26,279 bases of DNA from Zelonia costaricensis (Eukaryota; Euglenozoa; Kinetoplastea; Trypanosomatida; Trypanosomatidae). Positions 17,882 to 26,252 of this stretch are shown piece after piece. Position numbers and translations under genes: made by a program. The stretch's first letter is position 1. Every line of letters begins with the position of its first letter. The notes beneath the pieces were generated by a model. It did no database searches. It was not told the DNA's origin and worked only from the letters and a program-made list of their open reading frames with translations. The stretch is taken from assembly GCA_030849075.1 (NCBI GenBank), contig JASAOO010003162.1:1-26279 (forward strand), in the 5' to 3' direction.

Positions 17882-18368
17882 CGGGTTGCTTGTTGGGAAA
17901 AAGGCGTGTGCACAAACACGAGCCTCAGAACAACACAAACTCAGCGAAGCAAAGAGGATGTGGGCAGACGACGAGGTCGATCGTGCACGCGGCGGAGTGG
18001 GGACAAGCAAGAAGCGAGCGTAAAGCAAAAAAAAAGTTGGCGGAAGGGTGCACACGGAAAAGACACCGCGCGAGCGTCGAGGGCGAGAGCGAGGACGCGA
18101 AAGAGGTGCGTCGAGGCGCTCACATGCACGCGGACAGAGTCAAAAGGGAGAGCGCAAACGCATCAACAAGAAAAAGAACCAAGACGGTTAGTGGTCAACC
18201 GGAAGGCAGGAGGGGGGTGGGTGCGGACTGTGTGTGGGAAAGGGGGAGGGGCCCGAGTCTAATCCCTGCCAACCCTCTTACTTTTCTTTTTTGTGCGCTG
18301 CGACCGGCCGTGTGACCGCTACACGTGCGGTGGTCGAGCACACCGTCTCTGTGGGCTGCCGCACCGGC

Positions 18369-18376
<8 letters not shown>

Positions 18377-18410
<34 letters not shown>
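18377..18410. repeat. (GT)17 microsatellite
   Basis: Thirty-four bases of pure GT, the longest uninterrupted dinucleotide run in the window. A shorter GT run precedes it from 18369, interrupted by TT. Confidence 0.95.
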
Positions 18411-18416
<6 letters not shown>

Positions 18417-19218
18417 CAACGCCGCACGATCAAACCACGCGAGCAGAGACCGTGAAAGCGCCCTGTCGCTGTTGGGCAGTTCACCAGAAAAAAAAAGGCG
18501 GACGGGTGGGGCGCACGTCACGTGCTGCGCCGTGCGGTGAGAGGTGCTGGTTGCGCAGCACAGAGGCGTAGCGGCACAAGAGAATGGGAAAAGAAGGGGG
18601 AAAGCGAACGAATGAAAGCGAGGTGAAGCACGTGACAGCGTTCGTGTGTGCTCGTTTGCGTGTGTGTGTGCGTGCGTGCGTGTGTGATTGTGACAGAGAT
18701 CGGGAGGGGCGGAATAGGGGAGTGGGAGTGATGCGCCACTTGTGGTGAGGGAGGGAGGGGAACGACGGCGAGGTGGGCTTTTGCGTGACGCGGTCGAGGG
18801 ACGGCGCGTGTTTCCCGGTTCCAGTGGAAGCTGATGAATGCGAAGGTGCCAATGCCCAGGCAGAGAATCTCAAAAAAAAAACAAAAAAAAGAGACAGACA
18901 CGAGGAAAAGTGGCGCAGATGGAGTGGTCGGGAGAGGAAGCGTGGCGGCGGCGGCCATCCGCACGCAGCTCCACGCCCTCGACGGCGAGACGGCGCTCAA
19001 TAACCAAATCCCGAGACCGCGTTCACGCAACACGGATGCCGAAGATTTTCTAAGAAAATAAGGGAACCCACGGCAACTTGCAGAGACGGGGTTCATTTGC
19101 ATGTGTCAGTTTTGTGTAAAGCAAGCTCGCAAACGCCTTGCCAGGAGCAGCGCAACCACTCTACGCAACTGAGAATACCCAAACCGGCTCTCCCCTTGAA
19201 GCACAGTCACGCTTCTGT

Positions 19219-20493
19219 TCACTCGGTGGCCGTACGTGCAACCTGCATGAGAGAGGGGGTGATCTCGACCAGCTCGGTGTGGCGCAGGCACAGCATCTGC
19301 ACGTACGCCTGTGCGCCATCGCCCGCCTCCGGGACAGCTGCAGCGGTGACCCACGTGTACGTCTCGGCCACTGTGCACCACGAGGCGAGCACCACGTACG
19401 GTGCCCCGTGCACGTGCGCAAGGTGAAGTGCGAGGCGCGGCACGAAGCGCAGTACATCCGTCGCAGACTCCGGCAACGTTCCGCTTGAGCGGGTGCGTTG
19501 CTGCTCAAGCGCGGCGCGAACCGATGATGGGAGGCCCTGAGTTTCCGCGGCGGGGGTCGCCGAGGGCGGCGTCGTGGCCTCCCCACGGGACTGCGAGGTC
19601 GACTCGAGCACCGCCTCCCACGCGGGGCGCGGCGGGGAGCTGGGCAGCTGCCACCACAGGCGCTGTGGAGCTTCGGCGTCTGTGGCGGTCGCGGCGGCCG
19701 AGTCCTTCAGCAGCGCCGACGACCACGCCTGTATCGCGCTCGACGTAGCAAACACGAAAAGTGCGTCTGCCGAGGCGCTGCGTGCGGTTGTGGTGCCCGT
19801 GGATCGTAGCTGTGCCGGCGTGGGCAGCGCCCCCAGCAGCAACACGCGGAGGCCTTGCCGGTGCGCAACGCCATAGAGCGCCTTCTCCATCGCCTCCTGC
19901 GTCGCCGAGCGCGGCGGCGGACGGACCAGCTCGCCGCCTGGGTACGCCGCAACCCCGCCCGTGGACGCGTTGAGCGCCACAAACGCAAAGCCCGGGAAGG
20001 TGCCTTCCATCGCTGCCACCCACGCCGGCACAACACCAGCGGCGTGCACTGACTGCGAAGTGTCGAGAAGGTTGACGTCGCCGATGGGTAAGGCAAAGCG
20101 CCATCGCAGTGGCAGCATGCGCACCCGCCTCGCCTCCTTCTTCTCCTGCGACGTCGCTTCGCTGTGTTGCGTCTGAGCATCGATCGCGTGTGCGCTCAGT
20201 CCCCCCGGTGCCGGTGCGACCGCCGACAGCGGGCCGCCGTGGATGTACGCGGCGTCCGAGTCGCGGAGCCGAACCACGGCAACAGAAACCGTCCGCGCCA
20301 CGGGCACGGTGGAGAAGTGCGAGGCGTCGTACCCCCGATAGCGGGCTGCGACGGCGCTGCTGCGCTGCTGCACCTCTGCCGCGCCCGCAGTCCCGCACCA
20401 TGCGATCACCACCGCGTACAGAGTAAAGAGCGCGGCAATGGCGAGGGTGTGGCGATCGGTAAAGTACCGCACAAGCTCAAAAAGGATCGACAT
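19219..20493 (-). CDS. Unrecognised protein with N-terminal membrane anchor
   Basis: I do not recognise this 424-residue protein. It starts MSILFELVRYF and has one strong hydrophobic segment at about residues 16-38 (LAIAALFTLYAVVIAW core), preceded by a few charged residues, so an uncleaved signal anchor or a signal peptide with the rest in the ER/secretory lumen is likely. The remainder is Ala/Ser/Thr-rich with ordered-looking islands (about 125-215, 225-300 and 350-424) separated by low-complexity linkers. No second membrane segment, catalytic motif or cysteine pattern stands out. A lumenal subunit of a membrane complex is one idea (for example a GPI-transamidase subunit of the PIG-S or trypanosomatid TTA type), but I have no motif for it and PIG-S would normally have a second membrane helix near its end. 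GC-rich codon use, steady reading frame and an AUG-free predicted leader support a real gene. The 120 open codons further upstream are repetitive and excluded. Confidence 0.8.
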   Translation of the reverse strand: MSILFELVRYFTDRHTLAIAALFTLYAVVIAWCGTAGAAEVQQRSSAVAARYRGYDASHFSTVPVARTVSVAVVRLRDSDAAYIHGGPLSAVAPAPGGLSAHAIDAQTQHSEATSQEKKEARRVRMLPLRWRFALPIGDVNLLDTSQSVHAAGVVPAWVAAMEGTFPGFAFVALNASTGGVAAYPGGELVRPPPRSATQEAMEKALYGVAHRQGLRVLLLGALPTPAQLRSTGTTTARSASADALFVFATSSAIQAWSSALLKDSAAATATDAEAPQRLWWQLPSSPPRPAWEAVLESTSQSRGEATTPPSATPAAETQGLPSSVRAALEQQRTRSSGTLPESATDVLRFVPRLALHLAHVHGAPYVVLASWCTVAETYTWVTAAAVPEAGDGAQAYVQMLCLRHTELVEITPSLMQVARTATE

Positions 20494-20614
20494 GACCGAG
20501 TAGAGTTTCGCGTACCAGCGTGTGTATATTGGTGTCTGTGTGTGTGTGTGTGTGTGCAAAGCCGTGCACGACGGTGTGCGTGTGGGCGGCGCTGTCTCCT
20601 CCACTGCGCTTCCG

Positions 20615-20680
20615 CTTGCAGCAGACGGCAGTGCAGTGTCAAGCACGAGACACACAAAAGAGAAGAAGAGGCCCAGGTGA
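20615..20680 (-). promoter_or_regulatory. Predicted trans-splice acceptor of the membrane-anchored protein gene
   Basis: A minus-strand C/T tract (about 20675-20658) is followed by its first AG at 20616-20615, predicting a 121-nt leader without AUG. The tract-to-AG distance of about 40 nt is at the long side of normal, and the leader contains a (CA)n run on the mRNA sense. Confidence 0.4.
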
Positions 20681-20878
20681 CGCGCGTGGGAGATGGAGGG
20701 GGGCCGGCGCATTTCGGCAAAACAGCTGACGTGAAGCCATTCGGTGTCCGTTACGAGCCCTCTCTTTTCTCGCGCAGGAGCCACTCGCTTCATCATCGCG
20801 CACCACGTGCGTGCCGCCTCGGTGGGGGTGCGCAGAGTTGCAGCGACTCTCATCGAGCATTGGTGTCACGGCACCCCC

Positions 20879-20881
<3 letters not shown>

Positions 20882-20910
<29 letters not shown>
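20882..20910. repeat. GT dinucleotide run
   Basis: Twenty-nine bases of pure TG repeat; on the mRNA sense a CA run about 200 nt below the stop of the 259-residue gene. Confidence 0.95.
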
Positions 20911-21106
20911 CGACTCCCAAATCCGTTCGCAGCCGTGAAAGGACAGGTGCGGCTTGGCACAATGCGTGGCCCGCAACTGGGTCCCGTCACGGAGCGCCCC
21001 AGCGCACATGCACACGGCAGCACGTGCGTGGACACACGATAAAGGCGATCAAGCGACCAAAGCGAAGAAAGGAAACGACGTGGAAGACAGCGAGGATGTC
21101 GCGCGT

Positions 21107-21886
21107 CTACTTGAACTCGACGTCGCGCAGGAGCTTGCTGCGCTGTCGGCGGAGGTGGGCCGCGTACCCGTCATCCTGCGCCGCGAGCTCGGCCTCCTCC
21201 GCAGGTTGGTCGTACGCTGGACTTCGCGCCGACCGCGACTCCTGCATGTCGTGCAGAATCTCATCCTTCACGAAGCCTGGCACGGCAGGGGAGACGAGCG
21301 TGTTGCCCGCCTCGAGCCAGTAGTTCTCCCCCGTGGGGGTCCCCTCCTGCGTGAAGCGCTTCGTGTTCTGCTCCTCGGCGTGAACCTGCTGCAGCTTCTC
21401 ACTCGCCACGCGGCTCACAAAGTGAGTTAGACGATCGGCAAACTGACCCTGCTGATACCGCGTGAGCTTCTCCGGGTCCTGCCCACCGATGAGCCGCCGC
21501 GCCTCCACCACACCGCTGCGCAGGTCTGGCTCGTCGTGCACGATGCTACGGAAGTAGTCGGCCGACGCCTGCGACTGGCGGCCCTCTGCGACGGCGCGCT
21601 GCAAGAGCGGGTCGAGCCAGGACACCGTGTTGTCGGGCTGCAGACTGTTTGCTGGTGTCTCGGGACTCGCCGACGACGCCGCCGCGGACGCACGAGTGCC
21701 CGCTGGAGTCTCGTGCGCACGTGCACTCGTCGGCGTCGTTCGCTGGCGGGTATCTTGCCAGTCGTCTCTCTCTCTGTTGCTGCTGCTGCTGCCGCTGTGC
21801 ATGCAGCGCTGCTGCGCAAGAATGAGGGGCAGGGGACGCAGCGAGCGGGACCCGCACAGCTGCAGCGTGGCGTGACGCGCGCGCAT
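21107..21886 (-). CDS. Unrecognised protein, probable mitochondrial targeting
   Basis: I do not recognise this 259-residue protein. The N-terminus (about residues 1-28) is rich in Arg, Leu and Gln with no acidic residue, and it reads like a mitochondrial presequence ending before MHSGSSSS. Residues about 29-85 are Ser/Thr/Ala-rich and probably disordered. The ordered part, about 88-259, is largely helical with many charged residues: WLDPLLQRAVAEGRQ, ARRLIGGQDPEKLTRYQQG, FADRLTHFVSRVASEKLQQ, and a GENYWLEAGN...VKDEILHDM segment. It ends in HLRRQRSKLLRDVEFK. I see no enzyme motif or membrane helix, so a structural subunit of a mitochondrial complex or the mitoribosome is possible but unproven. 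It lies between the membrane-anchored gene and the 113-residue gene, with short spacers compared with the rest of the window. Confidence 0.8.
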   Translation of the reverse strand: MRARHATLQLCGSRSLRPLPLILAQQRCMHSGSSSSNRERDDWQDTRQRTTPTSARAHETPAGTRASAAASSASPETPANSLQPDNTVSWLDPLLQRAVAEGRQSQASADYFRSIVHDEPDLRSGVVEARRLIGGQDPEKLTRYQQGQFADRLTHFVSRVASEKLQQVHAEEQNTKRFTQEGTPTGENYWLEAGNTLVSPAVPGFVKDEILHDMQESRSARSPAYDQPAEEAELAAQDDGYAAHLRRQRSKLLRDVEFK

Positions 21887-22672
21887 GACCGCAACGCAGA
21901 TCGAAGCTTCGCCTTGCGCTGTTGTGGATCCCTATCCGTGCGTGTCCGCTGCTCACGCGGAGCGGTGACGAGGGGTGAGGAGAGAGGGAGAGGCACAGCA
22001 CACGTGCGCGGCGCTGCGGGTGATGAGAGCCCTCCTCCCGGGACAAGGGGGCAGGAGCGCTTGACTGTGTTCTAATGCGTGCAAGCGCGAGGGCAGTCGA
22101 GCCTGTGGGTACTTGGTCGCTGTAGCCAACACTGTGGGCTGCGCATGCTCGTTGCGTGAAGTGCCGAGAAGGTAGAGTAGAGGGGTGAAGGAAGTTGTCA
22201 TTGTCAATCACGAGATCGATCGATGGCATCTGGAGTGCCCGAGCAGCACCTGGAAAAAGAAAAAAGTGTTCTGAGCTTTGAGTGAGTTAGATTGGTGCTG
22301 CGCAGACGCGCACTCTGTGCACGACGTGTGTACGCACACCGGCACCTTCATTGCGCCGAATACGGCATCTGCTCATTCCCCTCTCTCTTTCTGTGTTTCA
22401 CAAGTGTGATCACAACAAGAGCCAAGCACCAAGCGTCAGCGCCGACACCGCCCAGTCACAACTTGGACCGCCACCACCACCACCACGTGACGGCTCGACA
22501 TTCAGAAAACGGAGGAGGAGGAGGAAAGGCGCGCATACCAGCCACTCGAGACACGGCAGTCAACACTCGTCTGTTCAGCTGAGCAGAACTCGCACCCCCC
22601 CTTCCCTCCCTCCATAACTCGGCCCACCCTGCGGCCTACAGCGCGTGTCCCCTCTTTCACGCCTTCGCGTCT
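21887..22672. other. Intergenic region between the 113- and 259-residue genes
   Basis: Includes the 259-residue gene's leader and acceptor and the 3' UTR of the small gene. A C-rich plus-strand stretch (22593-22611) and a CCA repeat (22471-22486) lie below the stop of the small gene. No additional gene is supported. Confidence 0.6.
21952..21993 (-). promoter_or_regulatory. Predicted trans-splice acceptor of the 259-residue protein gene
   Basis: A minus-strand pyrimidine-rich tract (about 21993-21957) leads to AG at 21953-21952, predicting a 65-nt AUG-free leader. A second AG sits at 21950-21949. Confidence 0.45.
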
Positions 22673-23014
22673 CTACTCGCGCAGGGACATGTGCGTTGGG
22701 GACACGTTGTACTTGTAGATGTACACGTCCGGTCGGTGGTGGGCCCGGTACGCCTCCACCTCCTCCTCGAAGTACGGCTCGGCGTGGAAGCTCTCCGCGA
22801 GCGGGTCGTTGAAGTTCGATCGCGCCAACTTCGCGAAGGCACCGACTTTCTTCTCTGTCGTGTGCGGCGCCCAGGAGACGCGGCGGGCGTGGCTCACCGC
22901 CTCCTTGCTAAAGAAGTCCTCCGTGCGCACACTCAGTCCGCGAGTGCTGGTGCACACGGCTGCCGGCGCAACGCCAACGGCCATCGCAGGCACAGCACGG
23001 CGCAGGCAGCGCAT
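22673..23014 (-). CDS. Small unrecognised protein, probable mitochondrial
   Basis: I cannot name this 113-residue protein. The first 30 residues (MRCLRRAVPAMAVG...RGLSVR) are basic, Ala/Val-rich and free of acidic residues, like a mitochondrial presequence. The mature part has a well-ordered look: FFSKEAVSHARRVSW (34-48), KKVGAFAKLARSNFNDPLAESFHAEPYFEEEVEAY (55-89, given here only to mark its limits), then a short C-terminal segment rich in Tyr and His ending at LRE. No membrane helix and no cysteine motif in the mature region. Size, targeting and lack of known motif fit a small accessory subunit of a respiratory complex, ATP synthase or mitoribosome; that is a guess from general properties. 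Codon use matches the neighbours, and the start is the first Met after a predicted acceptor. Confidence 0.82.
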   Translation of the reverse strand: MRCLRRAVPAMAVGVAPAAVCTSTRGLSVRTEDFFSKEAVSHARRVSWAPHTTEKKVGAFAKLARSNFNDPLAESFHAEPYFEEEVEAYRAHHRPDVYIYKYNVSPTHMSLRE

Positions 23015-25042
23015 GGTCTGCCGGTGGCGCTGCAGCGTGTATGTGTGTGGGTGTGTGTGGGTGGGTGGAGTTTTCCGCTGCGAAGTAAAAGCGTACCAAG
23101 AGTGGACTGGAGCTGCTGGAAAGAGCCGAAGCTGTTTGTCGACACGGGGAGCGGGTCTCAGCGCGCCTGGGAACGTGAGCGACGTTTAGAAGCCTGCAAG
23201 CAAATGCGCGCGCCTCGGGACGTACTAGGTGAAGCCCCCCGTAAGGAGTGGAGTGGGGTTGGTGCTGGAAGGGGAACACAGCGGCCCGTGTTTGTGTTGT
23301 TCAGACGAGCAGAGAGAGAGAAGCGAAACGAAGTGATGACGATGGCAGAGGAGCTGATGTCGCGCTGCATGCGACGTGATCGGGAAAAATGGAAAAAGAA
23401 AGGCGAGCGTAGGAACGCGTCAGCGTGACCTTCCCCCATTTTTGCCTCCGTGTCCTCTCCGCGACTTGATCCCTTCCGGTCCTCGCTCGAGACTCGACAA
23501 AGCGTGAAGCGAGCAAAGCACACCGTGGCACTGCGTCTGTGCGCACAGGCGCTCTTTACCGGCGCAAACCCAACCCCCAGCAGTTCCTCACCGCACTTGT
23601 TTACGGATGTTGCGTGGTTGCGTGTGTCTCACTACTGGAGTCAGCAGTCGGCAGAGTTCAAGAGGGCCGGGGCAACGGCACCTCCGGTGATATCCGCGCA
23701 GCCGCCTCGCGCTCGGGTGGCAAAGACGGGGTGGCAGCGTCAGCAGGCTCTTTCGATTGCCACCAACGCTCTCCGCCCCCGCCGGAAGCCCTGAGTGGCG
23801 CTGAAAGAGAAACTTGCAGAGCGGAAGGCACGTCGCGACTGCGGCGAGGGGGACGAAAGCGGCGGATATGAAGAACGGGAGCGGACGCGCATGGCTGCCG
23901 CAGGCCCTCGTTGAAGCCCCGGCACGCAGTCCAGCACCGTCGCACGAGGAGGCCCTCTGTCCCGCTTCGCTGCCCCCGCCATCCATCTCTCCCCCCACCC
24001 CCCCACCCCTCCACACACACACACCCTGCACGCCCGTCGTCCACACGCACGCAACCCCGGTCGAGAAAAAGGGAAAAGCGAAGCATCAACACTTCAAGAC
24101 GCTTGCAGGTTCACGCGGAAGCCGATGACACACAAGCACATCAACGCAGACGTTGGTGTACGCATCTGCCACACACACCCGCACGAGCACACATACATTC
24201 ACACGCACGCACACAAACACACACACACCGCTTCGGCACATCATCAGCCACACACAAGAGAAAAAAAAACAAGAGTTGGCTACACGAAGACTGGGTGAAG
24301 TACGCAAAGCAATCACGCGAGGAGGGGGGGGGGGGGCGAGGCTGACGAGCCACACTCACGAAAACGAAACGAAGGCATCCTCCTACTCCCGCGCGTATAC
24401 ACCAAGAGAACACGCGCTAGAATCACACGAGAAAAAAGAAAGCGGCGCGACAACCCCACACTCCAACACCTGCACGTGGAGACAGGCTCAAGCCGGCTTC
24501 GCTGACGGAGCAGAAAGCCGATGACATTCAGGTCCACCAGTGGACCGCGTTAACAGTAAGATAGCGAAGGGAGACAGCGAAGAGAGAGAGAGGCAGATGA
24601 AGAGAGCCTGAAGTGAGGAAGCGGGTTTGTGGCGGTGGCCGACAAGGAAGGCTGGCAATGCAAGTCATGGAGGAGAGCGAGCGCATCTCGCAGTCGCACA
24701 AGGCTGGTTTGGCAGCAGGTGATGGAGTGCGATACAGCGCGGTCGCTGTTCCGGCCACGGTGCGGCAGCAGGAAATAGTAGAGACGGGGAGAAGGCAGGT
24801 CAGAGGCACGTCAACGACGCAACAGCTCGCCAAGAAACAAACCAACAAAAGAAGTACGCGAACTCATTAGAGCACAGAAGGGTGTTTGTGTGTGCGTGTG
24901 TCTGTAGATGTCGTATATGAACATACAGATGTGTGCGTGCGTGAAGTGCCTTGTAAAGAAGCCACAAGGGGTGGAGCTCCTTGGTTCGGAAATAGTCTGG
25001 TGCCCCTCTGCCAGCTTCTCAACGTCGCGCTGAGGGCTCTAC
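23015..25042. other. Intergenic region between the RING-H2 and 113-residue genes
   Basis: Mostly the expected 3' UTR of the RING-H2 mRNA, ending in the small gene's leader. It contains CA-rich stretches (about 24170-24229), a G13 run (24324-24336) and C-rich plus-strand tracts (23985-24015). Open frames here are low-complexity and carry no recognisable domain. Confidence 0.6.
23078..23094 (-). promoter_or_regulatory. Predicted trans-splice acceptor of the 113-residue protein gene
   Basis: The minus strand reads a short T-rich tract ending in CGCAG, with AG at 23079-23078; the leader would be 63 nt, CA-rich and AUG-free. Several weaker pyrimidine-plus-AG combinations lie up to 23125, so the exact site is uncertain. 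Confidence 0.4.
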
Positions 25043-26194
25043 TCAGCGGGGGCCAGCCTCATCGCCGTCCCGCTGCGCCGCGAGCTCGCAGACGTTCGCG
25101 CGGCAACACGGGCAGCTGCCCTGGCGCTGCAGCCACTGCATGATGCAGGCGAAGTGGTACAGGTGGCCGCACGGCAGCTCCGCTACATCCTCCTCGATGA
25201 AGTAGCGCAGGCAGACCGAGCAGGTCTGCGAGGTGGCGGGGTACGGCACGGCCGACGACGCGGCGGGCTCGAGAGCGACTACCCAGTTGTGCAGCCGACT
25301 CGCCGTGGACGGGCTCTCGCACGGGTCCTCGCAGGGTTGCACCGAGTACCCCGGCGCCGCGGCGGACGCCGTCAGCGGCGTGGTAAGTGAAGGGGCGCGA
25401 GAAGCGGGCGAGCCCGGGCTGCTGGTGCTGCGGCACGTAAGCGGGGTGTAGCGCAGGCGGCGCAGCACCCGCTGCTGCACCTCTATCGATATGCCGCTCA
25501 CCTGGACCCGCGTCCGGCGCCGCCGCTCCTCGTCAAAGGTGATGTCAGACTCGGCGCGGCGAGACATCGGGGTGGCGGTGTTGGGCCGTGGGCTACGGGG
25601 CACAGGCACGTACGCCTCCTCGTGCATCGGCACGTACACGTTAAAGCCGCTGTGCTGCGGTCCGGCGAAGACGGTGTTCATGTACATGCGCAACCCGCGA
25701 AGTCCGGCCTCGAGGAGGCTTGACGAGTGCCCGCCGTGGCCGTTGCCGTGCAGCGCGTGGGGGCGAGGTCGCACCGGAGCACTCGCTGCACCGGGGGCGG
25801 CGGGCCGCGGTGACCGCTGCTGCGGCAACGGGGCGGTGACGCGGGTGGACGCCTCGCGCGGGGGCGCGGGCAGCACCACCTCCGTCTCTTGCAGGGGCGT
25901 GACAGTCGCGGCACGCGCAAGAGGCAGCGTGACGGCACAAGTACCCGCGCGTCGTCCATCGTGCAGGCTGCGCGCGCGTGGCGGGGGGTGAAGCGGCGAG
26001 GCCCGGTTTGGCGGTAGCGTCGCTGGAGGCTCGTGGGCAGTGACTTCGCGGCACCGTGCTCGGCAGGTGGCTGAGGGGTCACCGGAACGGTCGAAGCCGC
26101 CGTGCCAAGACGCCGAGGTGTCCCCAGGTGAGCGATGCGAGTGCGATGTCGTCTCGAGCATGTGAGAGACGGTGCTGCCGGTTATGTGGAACAT
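25043..26194 (-). CDS. RING-H2 finger protein, probable E3 ubiquitin ligase
   Basis: The 383-residue product ends in a RING-H2 domain, residues 325-364. The zinc ligands are C325, C328, C342, H344, H347, C350, C361 and C364, in the order C-x2-C-x13-C-x-H-x2-H-x2-C-x10-C-x2-C, with the usual hydrophobic and Trp residues (W354) of the E2-binding surface. Such domains bring an E2-ubiquitin conjugate to a substrate. The first 320 residues are mostly Pro/Ser/Arg/Thr-rich and look disordered, with a more ordered patch around 165-200 (LRGLRMYMNTVFAGPQ) and another around 225-255 (ISIEVQQRVLRRLRYTP). No membrane helix was seen, unlike many RING-H2 proteins. Substrate and partner are unknown. The start is the first Met after a strong predicted splice acceptor, 23 nt away. 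Confidence 0.9.
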   Translation of the reverse strand: MFHITGSTVSHMLETTSHSHRSPGDTSASWHGGFDRSGDPSATCRARCREVTAHEPPATLPPNRASPLHPPPRARSLHDGRRAGTCAVTLPLARAATVTPLQETEVVLPAPPREASTRVTAPLPQQRSPRPAAPGAASAPVRPRPHALHGNGHGGHSSSLLEAGLRGLRMYMNTVFAGPQHSGFNVYVPMHEEAYVPVPRSPRPNTATPMSRRAESDITFDEERRRRTRVQVSGISIEVQQRVLRRLRYTPLTCRSTSSPGSPASRAPSLTTPLTASAAAPGYSVQPCEDPCESPSTASRLHNWVVALEPAASSAVPYPATSQTCSVCLRYFIEEDVAELPCGHLYHFACIMQWLQRQGSCPCCRANVCELAAQRDGDEAGPR

Positions 26195-26217
26195 GGCGTG
26201 GCGTAGCGGGAGAGACG

Positions 26218-26252
26218 CTCACACGGGGGAAACAGAGAGAGGGGGGGGGGGG
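26218..26252 (-). promoter_or_regulatory. Predicted trans-splice acceptor of the RING-H2 gene
   Basis: A C12 run and following C/T stretch on the minus strand (26252-26225) precede AG at 26219-26218. The leader would be 23 nt without AUG. Confidence 0.5.

Larger units (their letters stand above)
17297..19218. other. Intergenic region between the membrane-anchored and SMP/C2 genes
   Basis: This should be the 3' UTR of the 424-residue protein gene plus the SMP/C2 leader. It contains a 34-bp pure GT run (18377-18410), a second GT/GC run (18658-18686), A-rich runs near 18873-18890, and a T/C-rich tract on the plus strand (17844-17881) that is opposite in sense to the splice tracts. No gene is supported. 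Confidence 0.6.
20494..21106. other. Short intergenic region between the 259-residue and membrane-anchored genes
   Basis: Contains the predicted acceptor and leader of the 424-residue gene and a short 3' UTR for the 259-residue gene. Two GT runs are present (20537-20556 and 20882-20910). No gene is supported. Confidence 0.6.

Noticed and set aside
19219..20493. Assignment of the membrane-anchored protein to PIG-S
   Set aside because: PIG-S normally has a second membrane helix near its C-terminus; none is seen here and no shared motif was found, so it was left unnamed.
24150..24240. Possible CRISPR-like or telomeric repeat
   Set aside because: The repetition is an irregular CA dinucleotide run with no spaced repeat units and no TTAGGG unit.
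24528..24848. 106-codon minus-strand frame in the RING 3' UTR
   Set aside because: Cys/Leu/Ser/Thr-rich with no family resemblance and no nearby strong acceptor; likely chance.
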